From Mycobacterium ostraviense (GTDB lineage Bacteria; Actinomycetota; Actinomycetes; Mycobacteriales; Mycobacteriaceae): a stretch of DNA of 64,000 bases. The notes under the pieces are model-generated. The model was not told where the DNA came from, made no database searches, and was given only the letters and a program-made list of their open reading frames with translations. The translations under genes were made by a program, and so were the position numbers. The stretch covers positions 4,291,334 to 4,355,333 of the forward strand of contig NZ_NKRE01000001.1 in the NCBI RefSeq assembly GCF_002705925.1. Reading direction: 5' to 3'. How positions within the stretch are numbered: the first letter of the stretch is position 1; each line of letters starts with the position of its first letter. Shown piece after piece: positions 52,845 to 62,505 of the stretch.

Positions 52845-53177
52845 TCAGTAGTTGTTGCAGGACGCCGCGACCGACTCGACCAGCCCGACGTACTGCGCAG
52901 CCCCCGGCATCGCCTGCACCTGCGCGGCCATCTGCGCGCGCCGCGGCGGCGCCGCGGCCAGGAACGAATGCAGCCAGCCCTGCGCGATCGGCGAGGCGCT
53001 GAACTGCGCAGCGGCCCCCGGGTCGGTGGCGTTCAGCGCCGCCATCACCTGGCCGTAGTTACACGTGGTGTTGATGACCGCGTCCAGCGGGTCTGCGGAC
53101 GCGACTCCGGCGCCAGCGGTCAGCGACAATGCCAACGCGCCGGCAGCGACAGTCAGTCCCTTCAACGACAGCCTCAT
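52845..53177 (-). CDS. TB8.4: Secreted antigen TB8.4 / hemophore-related protein
   Basis: 110 residues. Signal peptide of 28 residues (GLTVAAGALALSLTAGAGVA, then SADP). The mature 82-residue helical domain has two cysteines (TTCNYGQVMAAL near 39, SCNNY at the end) expected to form a disulfide, and the motif NATDPGAAAQF. It matches Rv1174c, a secreted T-cell antigen placed in the family of Rv0203-like haem-binding proteins. Haem binding is inferred from family only. Convergent with fbiC. Confidence 0.93.
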   Translation of the reverse strand: MRLSLKGLTVAAGALALSLTAGAGVASADPLDAVINTTCNYGQVMAALNATDPGAAAQFSASPIAQGWLHSFLAAAPPRRAQMAAQVQAMPGAAQYVGLVESVAASCNNY

Positions 53178-53350
53178 GTTCGGACACCTTCCCAGTTATT
53201 GCACCGCCAACAAGACGTCGACGGCGTCTGCCCAGCGGGTTGCCGTCTTCGGTCAAGATTAGCAGCCTCCGTGGGCTAACTCATATCAAACGTCTTATCG
53301 AGAAGATCCTTCCCCGCGTAACTATCCGCAGGTCAACGCCCTAATGAAGG

Positions 53351-53373
53351 CGATTTCACGCTCAGTGAAATCG
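53351..53373 (-). terminator. Hairpin downstream of fadH
   Basis: CGATTTCAC and GTGAAATCG form a perfect 9-bp stem with a GCTCA loop, 42 bp past the fadH stop and 174 bp before the TB8.4 start on the same strand. It fits a terminator; an operator for TB8.4 is the alternative. Confidence 0.55.
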
Positions 53374-53414
53374 GGCCTGCTGGTCCATGCTGATCCCTGC
53401 CGGTCCCGGCCGGG

Positions 53415-55439
53415 TCACAGCCGGGCGGCAAGCTCGGTGCCCTGCTCGATGGCGCGCTTGGCGTCCAGCTCCGCGGAAACCGCCGCACCGCCGATGATGT
53501 GCGGGTCGACACCGCCGCGTCGCAGCGCGCCCTCCAGGTCCCGGACCGGCTCCTGGCCGGCGCAGACCACCACGGTGTCCACTGCCAGCACCCGGGGCCG
53601 CTGCCGGTGCGCGCCAAAGCTGATGTGCAGGCCGTCGTCGCTGATCCGCTCGTAGTTCACCCCGGAAAGCTGGTGGACGCCTTTGGCCCGCACGGATGCC
53701 CGGTGTACCCATCCGCTGGTCTTGCCGAGCCGCGTGCCCTGCGGACCTTTGGTGCGCTGCAGCAGGTAGACCTCGCGCGCCGGCGGGGCCGGTCGCGGCG
53801 TGGTCAGCGCTCCGCGGGCTTCCGGCGGGTTCGCGGCGCCCCACTCCTCCTTCCACAGCTTCAGGTTCAAAGTCGGCGAATGGTCGGTGACCAGCAGTTC
53901 GGTGACGTCGAACCCGATGCCCCCGGCGCCGATCACCGCCACGGCCTTCCCGACCGGCTTGGCGCCGGTGATCGCCTCGGCATAGGTCAGTACCCGCGGG
54001 TGGTCGATCCCGGGAATGGCCGGAATGCGCGGCACCACACCGGTGGCCAGGACGACGACGTCGTAGCCCGTCAGCTTGTCGGCGGTCGCCCGGGTGCCCA
54101 GCCGGACCGCGACGCCGTGCTTGTCGAGCATCGTCGAGAAGTAGCGGATCGTTTCGCTGAATTCCTCTTTGCCCGGGATGCGGCGGGCCAGATCGAACTG
54201 TCCGCCGATGAAGTCGTTGGCCTCGAACAGCGTGACCCGGTGGCCCCGCGCGGCGGCGTTGACCGCCGCCGCCAAACCGGCCGGACCGGCCCCGACCACG
54301 GCCACCGAGCGGGCCCGCCGCGTCGGCGACAACACCAACGTCGTCTCGTGTCCCGCCCGTGGATTGAGCAGGCACGACACCGCTTTCTTGGCGAATGCGT
54401 GGTCCAGGCAGGCCTGGTTGCAGGCAATGCAGGTGTTGATCTCCGCGGCTCGGCCCGACTCCGCCTTGGCCACCCATTCCGGGTCGCTCAACAGCGGCCG
54501 GGCCATCGAAATCAACCGCACCGGGGTCTCGGCCAGAATGTGTTCGGCGGCCTGAGGCATGTTGATCCGGTTGGAGGCCGTCACCGGAATACTGACCTGT
54601 TCGGCGATGGCGCTGCTGATGTCGACGAACGCGCTGTTGGGTACCGAGGTGACGATCGTCGGGACCCGGGCCTCGTGCCAGCCGAAACCGGAGTTGATCA
54701 GGGTCGCGCCGGCAGCTTCCACTTCGGTTGCCAGCGCAACGATTTCGTCCCAGCTTTGGCCATCCTCGACGTAGTCGGCCATCGACATCCGGTAACAGAT
54801 GATGAAGTCGGCGCCCACCGCCGCGCGGGTGCGACGCACGATCTCCACCGGGAACCGGCGGCGATTGGCCGGTGTGCCGCCCCAGGAATCGGTGCGCTTG
54901 TTGGTGCGCGGTGCCAGGAACTGGTTGAGCAGATACCCTTCGCTGCCCATGATTTCGACACCGTCGTAGCCGGCTGCGCCGGCCAGCTGCGCGCACCGCA
55001 CGAAATCCGCGATGGTGGACTCGACACCGCCCGCCGACAGCGCCCGGGGCCGAAACGGGTTGATGGGAGCCTTGATCGACGACGCGCTGACCGAAAGCGG
55101 GTGGTAGGCATAGCGTCCGGCGTGCAGGATCTGCAACAGGATCTTGGCGCCCGCATCATGGACGGCGCTGGTGATCCGGCGGTGCCCGCGGGCCTGGGCC
55201 GAAGAGACCAGCTCCGAGGCGAACGGCAGCAGCCAGCCGGTGCGGTTGGGTGCGTAGCCGCCGGTGATGATCAGTCCAACGCCGCCGCGGGCGCGTTCGG
55301 CGAAGTACTCGGCGAGCCGGTCGATACTGCCGGCCCGGTCTTCCAGCCCGGTGTGCATCGAACCCATGACCACCCGGTTGCGCAACGTGGTGAAACCGAG
55401 GTCTAACGGCGACAACAGGTTCGGGTACTGGCTCGTCAA
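53415..55439 (-). CDS. fadH: NADPH-dependent 2,4-dienoyl-CoA reductase
   Basis: 674 residues. An Old-Yellow-Enzyme-type FMN barrel (1-350), a four-cysteine [4Fe-4S] site around residues 335-355 (CIACNQACLDH, then SCLLNPRAG), and an FAD/NADPH half with VAVVGAGPAGLAAAVNAAAR and a second Rossmann motif VAVIGAGGIGFDVTE. It reduces 2,4-dienoyl-CoA to 3-enoyl-CoA so that polyunsaturated fatty acids can enter beta-oxidation. Equivalent to Rv1175c. The PadR-type gene Rv1176c that I recall upstream in M. tuberculosis is absent here. Confidence 0.95.
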   Translation of the reverse strand: MTSQYPNLLSPLDLGFTTLRNRVVMGSMHTGLEDRAGSIDRLAEYFAERARGGVGLIITGGYAPNRTGWLLPFASELVSSAQARGHRRITSAVHDAGAKILLQILHAGRYAYHPLSVSASSIKAPINPFRPRALSAGGVESTIADFVRCAQLAGAAGYDGVEIMGSEGYLLNQFLAPRTNKRTDSWGGTPANRRRFPVEIVRRTRAAVGADFIICYRMSMADYVEDGQSWDEIVALATEVEAAGATLINSGFGWHEARVPTIVTSVPNSAFVDISSAIAEQVSIPVTASNRINMPQAAEHILAETPVRLISMARPLLSDPEWVAKAESGRAAEINTCIACNQACLDHAFAKKAVSCLLNPRAGHETTLVLSPTRRARSVAVVGAGPAGLAAAVNAAARGHRVTLFEANDFIGGQFDLARRIPGKEEFSETIRYFSTMLDKHGVAVRLGTRATADKLTGYDVVVLATGVVPRIPAIPGIDHPRVLTYAEAITGAKPVGKAVAVIGAGGIGFDVTELLVTDHSPTLNLKLWKEEWGAANPPEARGALTTPRPAPPAREVYLLQRTKGPQGTRLGKTSGWVHRASVRAKGVHQLSGVNYERISDDGLHISFGAHRQRPRVLAVDTVVVCAGQEPVRDLEGALRRGGVDPHIIGGAAVSAELDAKRAIEQGTELAARL

Positions 55440-55717
55440 CGGGTACTCCTGCGGTAGTCGAGCTGCTCATCGAACCGGTCGCCGGCGCGACGACCGCGTG
55501 GGCCAGCCCACCGGGGCAGCATAAATGTCATTTGGCCGCTGCGCGGCGCGGTGCAGACCGGCCGTGGGTTGACCGGCGTGCCAGTTGATTGACGTGTATG
55601 TGCTACGTCTAGTATCAGTAACCGAACGCTTCGCCGATCAGCGGCCCGGGGCCCGCGGTAAGGCAAGCAACAGCCCTACACTGAGCAGTATCTGCAGTAC
55701 ACGTTGAGGAGACGTCC

Positions 55718-56044
55718 GTGACGTACGTGATCGCCGAACCTTGCGTCGACATCAAGGACAAGGCATGCATTGAGGAGTGCCCGGTCGACTGCATCTACGA
55801 GGGTGCCCGGATGCTGTACATCCACCCCGACGAATGCGTCGACTGTGGTGCCTGCGAACCCGTGTGCCCGGTCGAAGCTATCTACTACGAAGATGATGTG
55901 CCGGACCAGTGGAGCCATTACACGCAGATCAACGCCGACTTCTTTGACGAGCTGGGGTCCCCGGGTGGTGCCGCCAAGGTGGGGATGACCGAGAACGACC
56001 CGCAGGTGGTCAAGGATTTGCTACCGCAGGGCGAAGGCGACTGA
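55718..56044 (+). CDS. fdxC: Seven-iron ferredoxin FdxC
   Basis: 108 residues. Cysteines at 9, 17, 21, 25, 40, 43, 46 and 50 (CIEECPVDC and CVDCGACEPVC) bind one [3Fe-4S] and one [4Fe-4S] cluster. The C-terminal 50 residues form the extension of Azotobacter-type ferredoxins. It is a low-potential cytosolic electron carrier. GTG 55718 has TGAGGAG upstream. dapC follows after 32 bp and is probably cotranscribed. Confidence 0.97.
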   Translation: MTYVIAEPCVDIKDKACIEECPVDCIYEGARMLYIHPDECVDCGACEPVCPVEAIYYEDDVPDQWSHYTQINADFFDELGSPGGAAKVGMTENDPQVVKDLLPQGEGD

Positions 56045-56076
56045 CCAGGTACGCAGTTCCGCGCCCTGGCCGCCGG

Positions 56077-57162
56077 GTGTCGGCATCCCTGCCGGATTTT
56101 CCGTGGGACACACTGGCCGACGCGAAAGCGCGGGCCGCCGCCCACCCGGACGGCATCGTCGACCTGTCCGTCGGTACCCCGGTGGACCCGGTCGCGCCGC
56201 TGATCCGGGAAGCGTTGGCGGCCGCCGGTTCCGAGCCGGGCTATCCCGCCACCGCGGGGACCGCGCGGCTGCGTGAGGCCGCGGTTTCGGCGCTGGCCCG
56301 CCGCTACGGCATCACCGGGCTGGCCGAGTCGGCGGTCTTGCCGGTGATCGGCAGCAAAGAGCTCATCGCCTGGTTGCCGACGCTGCTGGGGCTGGGTCCG
56401 CGCGACATGGTCGTGGTGCCCGAGCTGGCGTACCCGACCTACGACGTCGGCGCCCGGCTGGCCCGGGCGCAGGTGCTGCGAGCCGACTCACTGACCCAGC
56501 TCGGACCGCAAACCCCGGCACTGCTGTATCTGAACTCCCCGAGCAACCCCACCGGACGGGTTTTCGGGCTCGATCATCTGCGCAAGGTCGTCGGCTGGAC
56601 CCGCGACAGAGGCGTGCTGGTGGCTTCCGACGAGTGCTACCTCGGTTTGGCCTGGGACGCTCAGCCGTTCTCGGTGCTGCATCCGGCGGTGTGCGACGGC
56701 GACCACACCGGTTTGCTTGCGGTGCACTCACTGTCGAAGACCTCGTCGCTGGCCGGCTACCGGGCCGGTTTGGTCGCCGGGGATGCGACATTGGTCGCCG
56801 AATTGCTGGCGGTGCGCAAACACGCCGGGATGATGGTGCCCACACCCGTGCAGGCTGCCATGGTGGCCGCCCTGGACGACGATGACCATGAAAAGCAACA
56901 GCGGGAGCGCTACGCGCGCCGGCGTGGCGCACTGTTGCCGGCCCTGCGCTCGGCAGGTTTCGCCGTCGACCACTCCGAGGCCGGCCTGTACCTCTGGGCC
57001 ACCCGCGGCGAGCCGTGCCACGACACGGTCGCATGGCTGGCCGAGCGCGGCATCCTGGTGGCACCCGGTGATTTCTACGGACCGCGCGGCGGGCAGCACG
57101 TGCGGGTCGCGCTGACCGCCACCGACGACCGCATCGCCGCCGCGATAGAGCGGCTCAGCTGA
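56077..57162 (+). CDS. dapC: N-succinyldiaminopimelate aminotransferase DapC
   Basis: 361 residues, fold type I PLP aminotransferase. PLP lysine is Lys221 in SLSKTSSLAGYRAG. Asn in YLNSPSNPTGR and Asp in VASDECYLGL contact the cofactor, and the C-terminal Arg lies in HVRVALTATD. It makes N-succinyl-LL-2,6-diaminopimelate on the route to lysine and peptidoglycan. GTG 56077 corresponds to the M. tuberculosis start. Its stop is 6 bp from the convergent helicase stop. Confidence 0.96.
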   Translation: MSASLPDFPWDTLADAKARAAAHPDGIVDLSVGTPVDPVAPLIREALAAAGSEPGYPATAGTARLREAAVSALARRYGITGLAESAVLPVIGSKELIAWLPTLLGLGPRDMVVVPELAYPTYDVGARLARAQVLRADSLTQLGPQTPALLYLNSPSNPTGRVFGLDHLRKVVGWTRDRGVLVASDECYLGLAWDAQPFSVLHPAVCDGDHTGLLAVHSLSKTSSLAGYRAGLVAGDATLVAELLAVRKHAGMMVPTPVQAAMVAALDDDDHEKQQRERYARRRGALLPALRSAGFAVDHSEAGLYLWATRGEPCHDTVAWLAERGILVAPGDFYGPRGGQHVRVALTATDDRIAAAIERLS

Positions 57163-57168
57163 ACCGGC

Positions 57169-59988
57169 TCACCGCCAGGTGGTGCGCAGCTGGGTGGTGA
57201 GTGCCAGCGGGTTGTCGCCGCGGAACAGCTCGAGGATGGCCTGGCCCTCGGGGGAGTCGGCTCGCAGGTGCCGCGGTGGGCCGATGTGCTGTCGCCAGGA
57301 CTGCAGCAGACACTCCAGTCGGTCCTTGCGCCGGGCGAACCACTGCGGTACGGAGTGCCACGCGACGGCGCCCGGCAGCGGCAGGCCGACGACGGCACGG
57401 GCCGCGAAGAGCCCACGGGCGACACGGCCGGTGGGCGGGGTGAGGATCTTGCGTCCGATGAGGTAGCGCGGTTCGGTCAGTGGTGCCAGTAGCTCGTCGA
57501 GGGCGGCGGTGAACCGCTGCGACTGCTCGGTGGGCACCCCGCCGAGTTCGCAGCGGATCCAGCCGTCGGGATCCACGGTGATTCGCAGCGCGTCGGATCC
57601 GCGGTCGGCGCCGCCACCGGCCCGCAGCGCGTCCGCGACGGCCGCGGCCAGCTGCTCGAAAGCGTTGGGTGCGTGGGCCAGCCGACGGCTTTGGGCTCCG
57701 GCGGCAGCCACGAGCACGCCGGCGCTGGTCGCGAAGACGGCTCCGGCCGTGGTGGCACCGGCGAGCGGGCCAAGACTGCTGCCGGCAACCGCGGCGCCGC
57801 TGGCCGCGCCGACGAGGGACAGGCCGGCGACGGCGGCCCTGGCCGCGCGTAGCGGATTGCGTTGCCCCGGTAAGGGTATGGCCAATGCCGACGCGGGGAT
57901 GGCAGGTGCGGCGACACCCGGCGAGCGCTGGGAGCGGATGCGAATGGTCGCGACATCGGTTCCCTGGTAGGGCTCCCCGATCCGCCACCAGGCCCTGGCC
58001 TGGTCGCGTTCGGCGACACGCTGCAGGGCTCGGGCGGTGATGGCGCCGGCGTCGGCCGCCGGCGGCCCGTAGGGCGACAGCGCCAGGTCGCAGTGCGTCA
58101 CACCCGACTCGATGACCGCCTGCGGACCTGCGGCGAAGTACGCGTCGTGTTTGCGCACCAGACGCAGGTAGTCGGCGTCACCGCGAGGGTGATCGGGACT
58201 GACGCAGCACACCGACCAGTTGTCGGCCACCTTCTCGGCGTCGCCGGGATCTTTGCGCAGTGCCCGGCCGCGCATCTGGGTGATCGCTCCCGGGGTTGTC
58301 GCACTGGTCAGGTCGACGGTGACGTTGACCGCCGCGCAGTCCCATCCTTCGCCCAGCAGGGCGCGGGTGCCGACCAGCACGCGGGCGCGTCCGGTCGTGA
58401 AGTATTCCGTGGCCAGCGTGACCCAGGTGCGGGGGCCGAAGTTGCCGTTGCCGCGCACGATCCGCAACCCGGGATGGGCCTGCAGCGTCTCGGTGCGCAC
58501 CAGCGCGCCCCGGGCGGTGCAGAAGGCGATCAGGTCGTCTTCGATCGCGGCCGGGCAGGCGAAGATTTGACCCGTCACCAGCAGGGGACGCAGCGGGGTG
58601 CCGCGTCGATTGTCGGACGCGGCGAGCATCGCGGTGACCAGCTGTGCCGACCCGGACAGGTCGTTGACGGGTGCCCCTTTCAGCGACGTGGGGAGCGTGG
58701 CGGTCATCGATTCGAAGTCGCACAGCACCAGGGCCCGCAACCGCGCCCCGAGCACGGCGTCCTCGGCATCGAGGATGTGGGTCGTCGCCGCGACCTTCGA
58801 CTCCGACAGCGCGCATACCCGGTCCACCGGTGAGGTCGCCACTCGCACCCCGCGACTGGTGAGCCGGTAACCGAGGCCGGGCAGCACCCGTTTGATCGCG
58901 GTCAGCGCCTGCGCGTCACGCGGATCGCCGCTGTCTTGCAGGTGGCCGACGGCGAAGTCGGTCAACACGGTGACCCAGTCGTGGGCGTCGGGCGAAACCC
59001 GGTGCTGCTCGCGCAGGCGGGCGCCGTCGGGTAGCGGGATGAGGCCGTCGAAGGCAAAGCGCAACCCGCTTGCGGCAAGGGCGGGTTCGGCGCGCTCGAA
59101 CGTCGACCACGCGATCTGGTTGCCGTCGCGCGTCGACCGGTCCACGATCCGGGTCCGCAGCCAGGCGGCCAGCGACATGCTGCCCACGTGTTGGTCGACG
59201 AGCGCCAGCATGAGATCGGCGAAGCGGGCGTGCTCGGTCGCCATCCAGGCCTGCTCTTCCGGGGTTGGCCCGGTCAGGTAGACCAGCTCTTGATAGGGGG
59301 CCAGGTCGCCTTCTTTGACCAGGGCAGGTGTGGGGACGACGAAGTCGGCCGTGCCGAACAGCTCGTCATGCAGGGCGCGCTGCCACTCGGTGAGCGCGGT
59401 CGCCGGGGTCGCGGTCAGCCCGATCAGCGCCGTCCGCGGTCCCAGCACCGACACCAACGCCCCGACCAGCGCCCCCCACGTCGCCAGCAGGTGATGACAT
59501 TCGTCGAGCACCAGCGTCCACGGTCCCAGCGATGCGGCCCGCTCGATCAGCGCCCGGCCGTTGGGGTGCAGCAGGCCCAGCAAGGCTTGCCGGTCGCGGG
59601 TGCGCAGGATCGCCCGCCGCACCGTGGCATCCGTTTCGCCGTCGATGACCGCCAGGGACTGATACGTCAGCACGTTCATCGCCGAGGTCAGGGTGCGGTC
59701 GGTTCCGCATGCCGGCGCCGCCGGGTCCGGTGACGGAAACCTGGTGTTCCACTCCGCGGCCCACTGTGCCTGCACCGCGGTGTTGGGAACCAGAACCAAG
59801 GTGCGCCGTCCCACCCGGCGTGCGGCTTCCAGTCCGATCATCGTCTTACCGGCGCCCGGCGGCAGCACCAGATACGACCGGTTGTCGCCCGTGGCGACAT
59901 CGGTGTCGAACGCGTCCAATGCCTGCTGCTGATACCGTCGCCATTCCCCGGCAAAGCCCCGGGAGTGCAGGTCACGGCCAGGCTCCAC
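57169..59988 (-). CDS. SF2 DEAD/DEAH-type helicase with hydrophobic C-terminal segment (Rv1179c)
   Basis: 939 residues. Walker A PPGAGKT at 43-49, DECH box at 162-165, motif III GLTATP at about 190, and motif VI QMRGRALR near 580 define a superfamily 2 helicase of the UvrB/RecG-like restriction-helicase group. Residues 700-770 are unusual: a Gly/Ala-rich hydrophobic stretch (AAVAGLSLVGAASGAAVAGS, then GPLAGATTAGAVFATSAGVL) able to form a membrane hairpin, followed by about 165 soluble residues. A membrane-tethered helicase would be odd and could point to defence or DNA uptake. Role unknown. Confidence 0.88.
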   Translation of the reverse strand: MEPGRDLHSRGFAGEWRRYQQQALDAFDTDVATGDNRSYLVLPPGAGKTMIGLEAARRVGRRTLVLVPNTAVQAQWAAEWNTRFPSPDPAAPACGTDRTLTSAMNVLTYQSLAVIDGETDATVRRAILRTRDRQALLGLLHPNGRALIERAASLGPWTLVLDECHHLLATWGALVGALVSVLGPRTALIGLTATPATALTEWQRALHDELFGTADFVVPTPALVKEGDLAPYQELVYLTGPTPEEQAWMATEHARFADLMLALVDQHVGSMSLAAWLRTRIVDRSTRDGNQIAWSTFERAEPALAASGLRFAFDGLIPLPDGARLREQHRVSPDAHDWVTVLTDFAVGHLQDSGDPRDAQALTAIKRVLPGLGYRLTSRGVRVATSPVDRVCALSESKVAATTHILDAEDAVLGARLRALVLCDFESMTATLPTSLKGAPVNDLSGSAQLVTAMLAASDNRRGTPLRPLLVTGQIFACPAAIEDDLIAFCTARGALVRTETLQAHPGLRIVRGNGNFGPRTWVTLATEYFTTGRARVLVGTRALLGEGWDCAAVNVTVDLTSATTPGAITQMRGRALRKDPGDAEKVADNWSVCCVSPDHPRGDADYLRLVRKHDAYFAAGPQAVIESGVTHCDLALSPYGPPAADAGAITARALQRVAERDQARAWWRIGEPYQGTDVATIRIRSQRSPGVAAPAIPASALAIPLPGQRNPLRAARAAVAGLSLVGAASGAAVAGSSLGPLAGATTAGAVFATSAGVLVAAAGAQSRRLAHAPNAFEQLAAAVADALRAGGGADRGSDALRITVDPDGWIRCELGGVPTEQSQRFTAALDELLAPLTEPRYLIGRKILTPPTGRVARGLFAARAVVGLPLPGAVAWHSVPQWFARRKDRLECLLQSWRQHIGPPRHLRADSPEGQAILELFRGDNPLALTTQLRTTWR

Positions 59989-60081
59989 GAGTGCTCACCC
60001 TAACCAACCCTCAAGCAAGCACCGTCTTGGCAGAATGCATCGAATGCTTCGTCAACGCTGCACGTTGGGTAAGGAGTGGTC

Positions 60082-62466
60082 GTGACCGCTTTGGCTGGTA
60101 ATCCGGCCGCCAAGCCGGCTATCCCGGTGTCGCTCGGCGACATAGTCAAGCGGGTCTTTCTGGGCAAACCGCTCATCACCGAAAGCCTGACATCCGAGAA
60201 ACTGTCGAATCCCGTTGCGCTGGGCGCACTCTCGCCGGACGCCATCTCGTCGACGGCCTACGGTCCGGAGCAGATCCTGATCGAACTGCTGCCCCGCGCC
60301 GGGCTGGCGGCCTTCGCGTTGCTGTTGCCGATCACCGGCGTCATCCTGCTGATCCTGGTGCTGGTCACGGCTTCGTACCGGCAGGTCGTGATCGCCTACA
60401 CGCGGGCCGGTGGTTCCTACATCGTGGCGCGAGAGAACTTCGGGCCGCGGGTCGCGCAGATCGCCGCGGCGGCATTGCTCATCGACTACGTGGTTACCGT
60501 GGCCGTGCAGTCGGCGGCCGGGACGGTCGCGGTGGTGTCGGCCATCCCGGCGCTGGGGCCCTACAGCCTCGAAATCACGGTCGGGGTGGTGATCGTCATC
60601 TGTTATGCGAATTTGCGGGGGATGCGTGAAGCCGGACTACCTTTCGCGGCGGCGACGTACTTCTTCGTCATCATGATCGCCCTGACGATCATCACCGGTG
60701 TCATCCGCCAAATATTCTGGGAATTACCGATATACGATCCCGCGCAACTGCCGGGGACGGTCCCCGTCCACCAAGGGAACGGGTTGGTGATGGGTGCAAC
60801 CATCCTGGTTGTGCTGCGCGCATTCGCCAACGGCGGTTCGTCGTTGACCGGCGTCGAGGCGATCTCCAATACCGTCGACGTATTCCGGAAACCTCAGGGC
60901 CGCAATGCTCGTCGGGTTCTCACCACGATGGCCGGTATTCTCGGTTTCCTGCTGGCCGGTGTGGCCTACCTTGCCTATGCCACCCACGCCACGCCCTACC
61001 GCACTGAATATCCGTCGGTGCTTTCCCAAATCGGGCGAGCGGTGTTCGGCACCGGGGTGATCGGACACGTCTTCTTCATCCTGGTCCAGGCGTCAACCGC
61101 GGCAATCCTGTTCACCGGCGCCAACACCAGCTTCAACGGGTTTCCGGCGCTGGCTAGTTTCGTTGCCGAAGACCGGTTCCTGCCCCGTCAGCTGACCAAA
61201 CGTGGTTACCGCCTAGTGTTTTCGAACGGCATCATCACCCTGACGGCGCTCTCGGTGGCGCTGCTGGTGATCACCGGCGGGTCGGTCAACGCGCTGGTCC
61301 CGTTCTACGCGATCGGCGTGTTCACCGGGTTCTCGATGGCCGGCTACGGGATGACCAAACACCATCTGACCCAACGCGAACCCGGATGGCGCTACCGGCT
61401 GGCGATCAACCTGTCGGCGGGAATCTTGTCGACAGTCGTGGTGGGCATCTTCGCGGTGGCGAAGTTCACCGAGGGTGCCTGGCTGGTCGTCGTCGTGTTT
61501 CCGATACTGGTGTTCGTCCTGATGCGGCTCAACCGCGAATACCGGGCCGAGGCGGCCATTCTCGAGATGTTCCGGACCGACCGTCCCGAGGTGGTGAAGT
61601 ATGCCCGGCACCGGGTGTATGTCTTCGTGAGCTCGGTCGATCTGTCGGTGCTCGAGGCATTGCGGTACGGAAAAGGGCTTCGGGCCGACGAGCTGATCGC
61701 GGTGCATTTCATGGTCGATGCGGCCCACGCGGCGCAGTTGCGCGAGCGCTGGGATCACTTCGACCTCGACACCCCGTTGCGGGTGGTGGACTGTCCGGAT
61801 CGGCGCATCAACCGGGCGGCGCAGCTGCTGGTTGCCCAAGCGCGCGATGAACATCCAGACACCAACGTGACGGTGTTGTTGCCCCGCCGTACCTTCGCGC
61901 CGGTGCTGGGGCGGCTGCTGCACGACCGCACCGCGGACAAGATCGCCCGGGCTGTCAGCCTGATTCCCGACGCCGCGGCCACGATCGTGCCTTACGACGT
62001 TCAGTCCCGCATCAAGGAGGCCTACCCGGGCGGCTTCGAGCAACGGGTGGCACGGGTCCTGGACAGGTTCGAAGCGTGGGTTTACCGGGGCGACGGGTCG
62101 GCCGGCTACGCCTACGAGCATCCCGAGCGGCCGTCGTCGGTGATCACCGTGGCAGGGCTGATTCCCGGGCAGCGCGCGACCATCGAAGGGCGGGTCAGTC
62201 AGGTCGAGGACATCAGCAAACGCGGCCGAACCCAGCGATGGATCCTGGTGGGCGACGAGAGCGGGGACATCCGCATCGCGTTCCGCGATGGGCGCGGCGG
62301 CGCCGACATCCAGCCGGGCCAGCTGTTGCGGATCATCGGCAAGGCCCGCCAAAGCGGCAATCGGCCCATGTGGATGCTCGACCCCGGCTACCACGTGGTG
62401 CAGGAGCCACCGACGAATCCGGATGCCGGAGACGCCGGAGCAGCGCAACAGGTCGGCAGACGATAA
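60082..62466 (+). CDS. APC-superfamily permease, KimA-like, with C-terminal OB-like domain
   Basis: 794 residues. The first 490 form a 12-helix APC permease (NPVALGALSPDAISSTAYGP, then YTRAGGSYIVARENFGPRVA), closest in layout to KimA potassium/proton symporters and to Rv2690c. Residues 500-670 form a cytoplasmic USP-like alpha/beta domain. Residues 690-770 look like an OB fold (ITVAGLIPGQRATIEGRVSQ, then WILVGDESGDIRIAF), normally seen in nucleic-acid-binding proteins and absent from KimA. GTG 60082 sits 5 bp after AAGGAG; a GTG at 60076 overlaps that site. In M. tuberculosis pks3 follows the helicase, so this gene is placed differently here. Substrate inferred. Confidence 0.85.
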   Translation: MTALAGNPAAKPAIPVSLGDIVKRVFLGKPLITESLTSEKLSNPVALGALSPDAISSTAYGPEQILIELLPRAGLAAFALLLPITGVILLILVLVTASYRQVVIAYTRAGGSYIVARENFGPRVAQIAAAALLIDYVVTVAVQSAAGTVAVVSAIPALGPYSLEITVGVVIVICYANLRGMREAGLPFAAATYFFVIMIALTIITGVIRQIFWELPIYDPAQLPGTVPVHQGNGLVMGATILVVLRAFANGGSSLTGVEAISNTVDVFRKPQGRNARRVLTTMAGILGFLLAGVAYLAYATHATPYRTEYPSVLSQIGRAVFGTGVIGHVFFILVQASTAAILFTGANTSFNGFPALASFVAEDRFLPRQLTKRGYRLVFSNGIITLTALSVALLVITGGSVNALVPFYAIGVFTGFSMAGYGMTKHHLTQREPGWRYRLAINLSAGILSTVVVGIFAVAKFTEGAWLVVVVFPILVFVLMRLNREYRAEAAILEMFRTDRPEVVKYARHRVYVFVSSVDLSVLEALRYGKGLRADELIAVHFMVDAAHAAQLRERWDHFDLDTPLRVVDCPDRRINRAAQLLVAQARDEHPDTNVTVLLPRRTFAPVLGRLLHDRTADKIARAVSLIPDAAATIVPYDVQSRIKEAYPGGFEQRVARVLDRFEAWVYRGDGSAGYAYEHPERPSSVITVAGLIPGQRATIEGRVSQVEDISKRGRTQRWILVGDESGDIRIAFRDGRGGADIQPGQLLRIIGKARQSGNRPMWMLDPGYHVVQEPPTNPDAGDAGAAQQVGRR

Positions 62467-62505
62467 CGGTCACATGTGCTCGCCGGCGGTACGCAGTGCA
62501 CCGGG

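Noticed and set aside
53499..55406. 635-codon plus-strand frame
   Set aside because: Antisense shadow of fadH.
59989..60081. ydaO-type c-di-AMP riboswitch in front of the KimA-like gene
   Set aside because: Only 93 bp separate the two gene starts and no conserved riboswitch segments can be seen.
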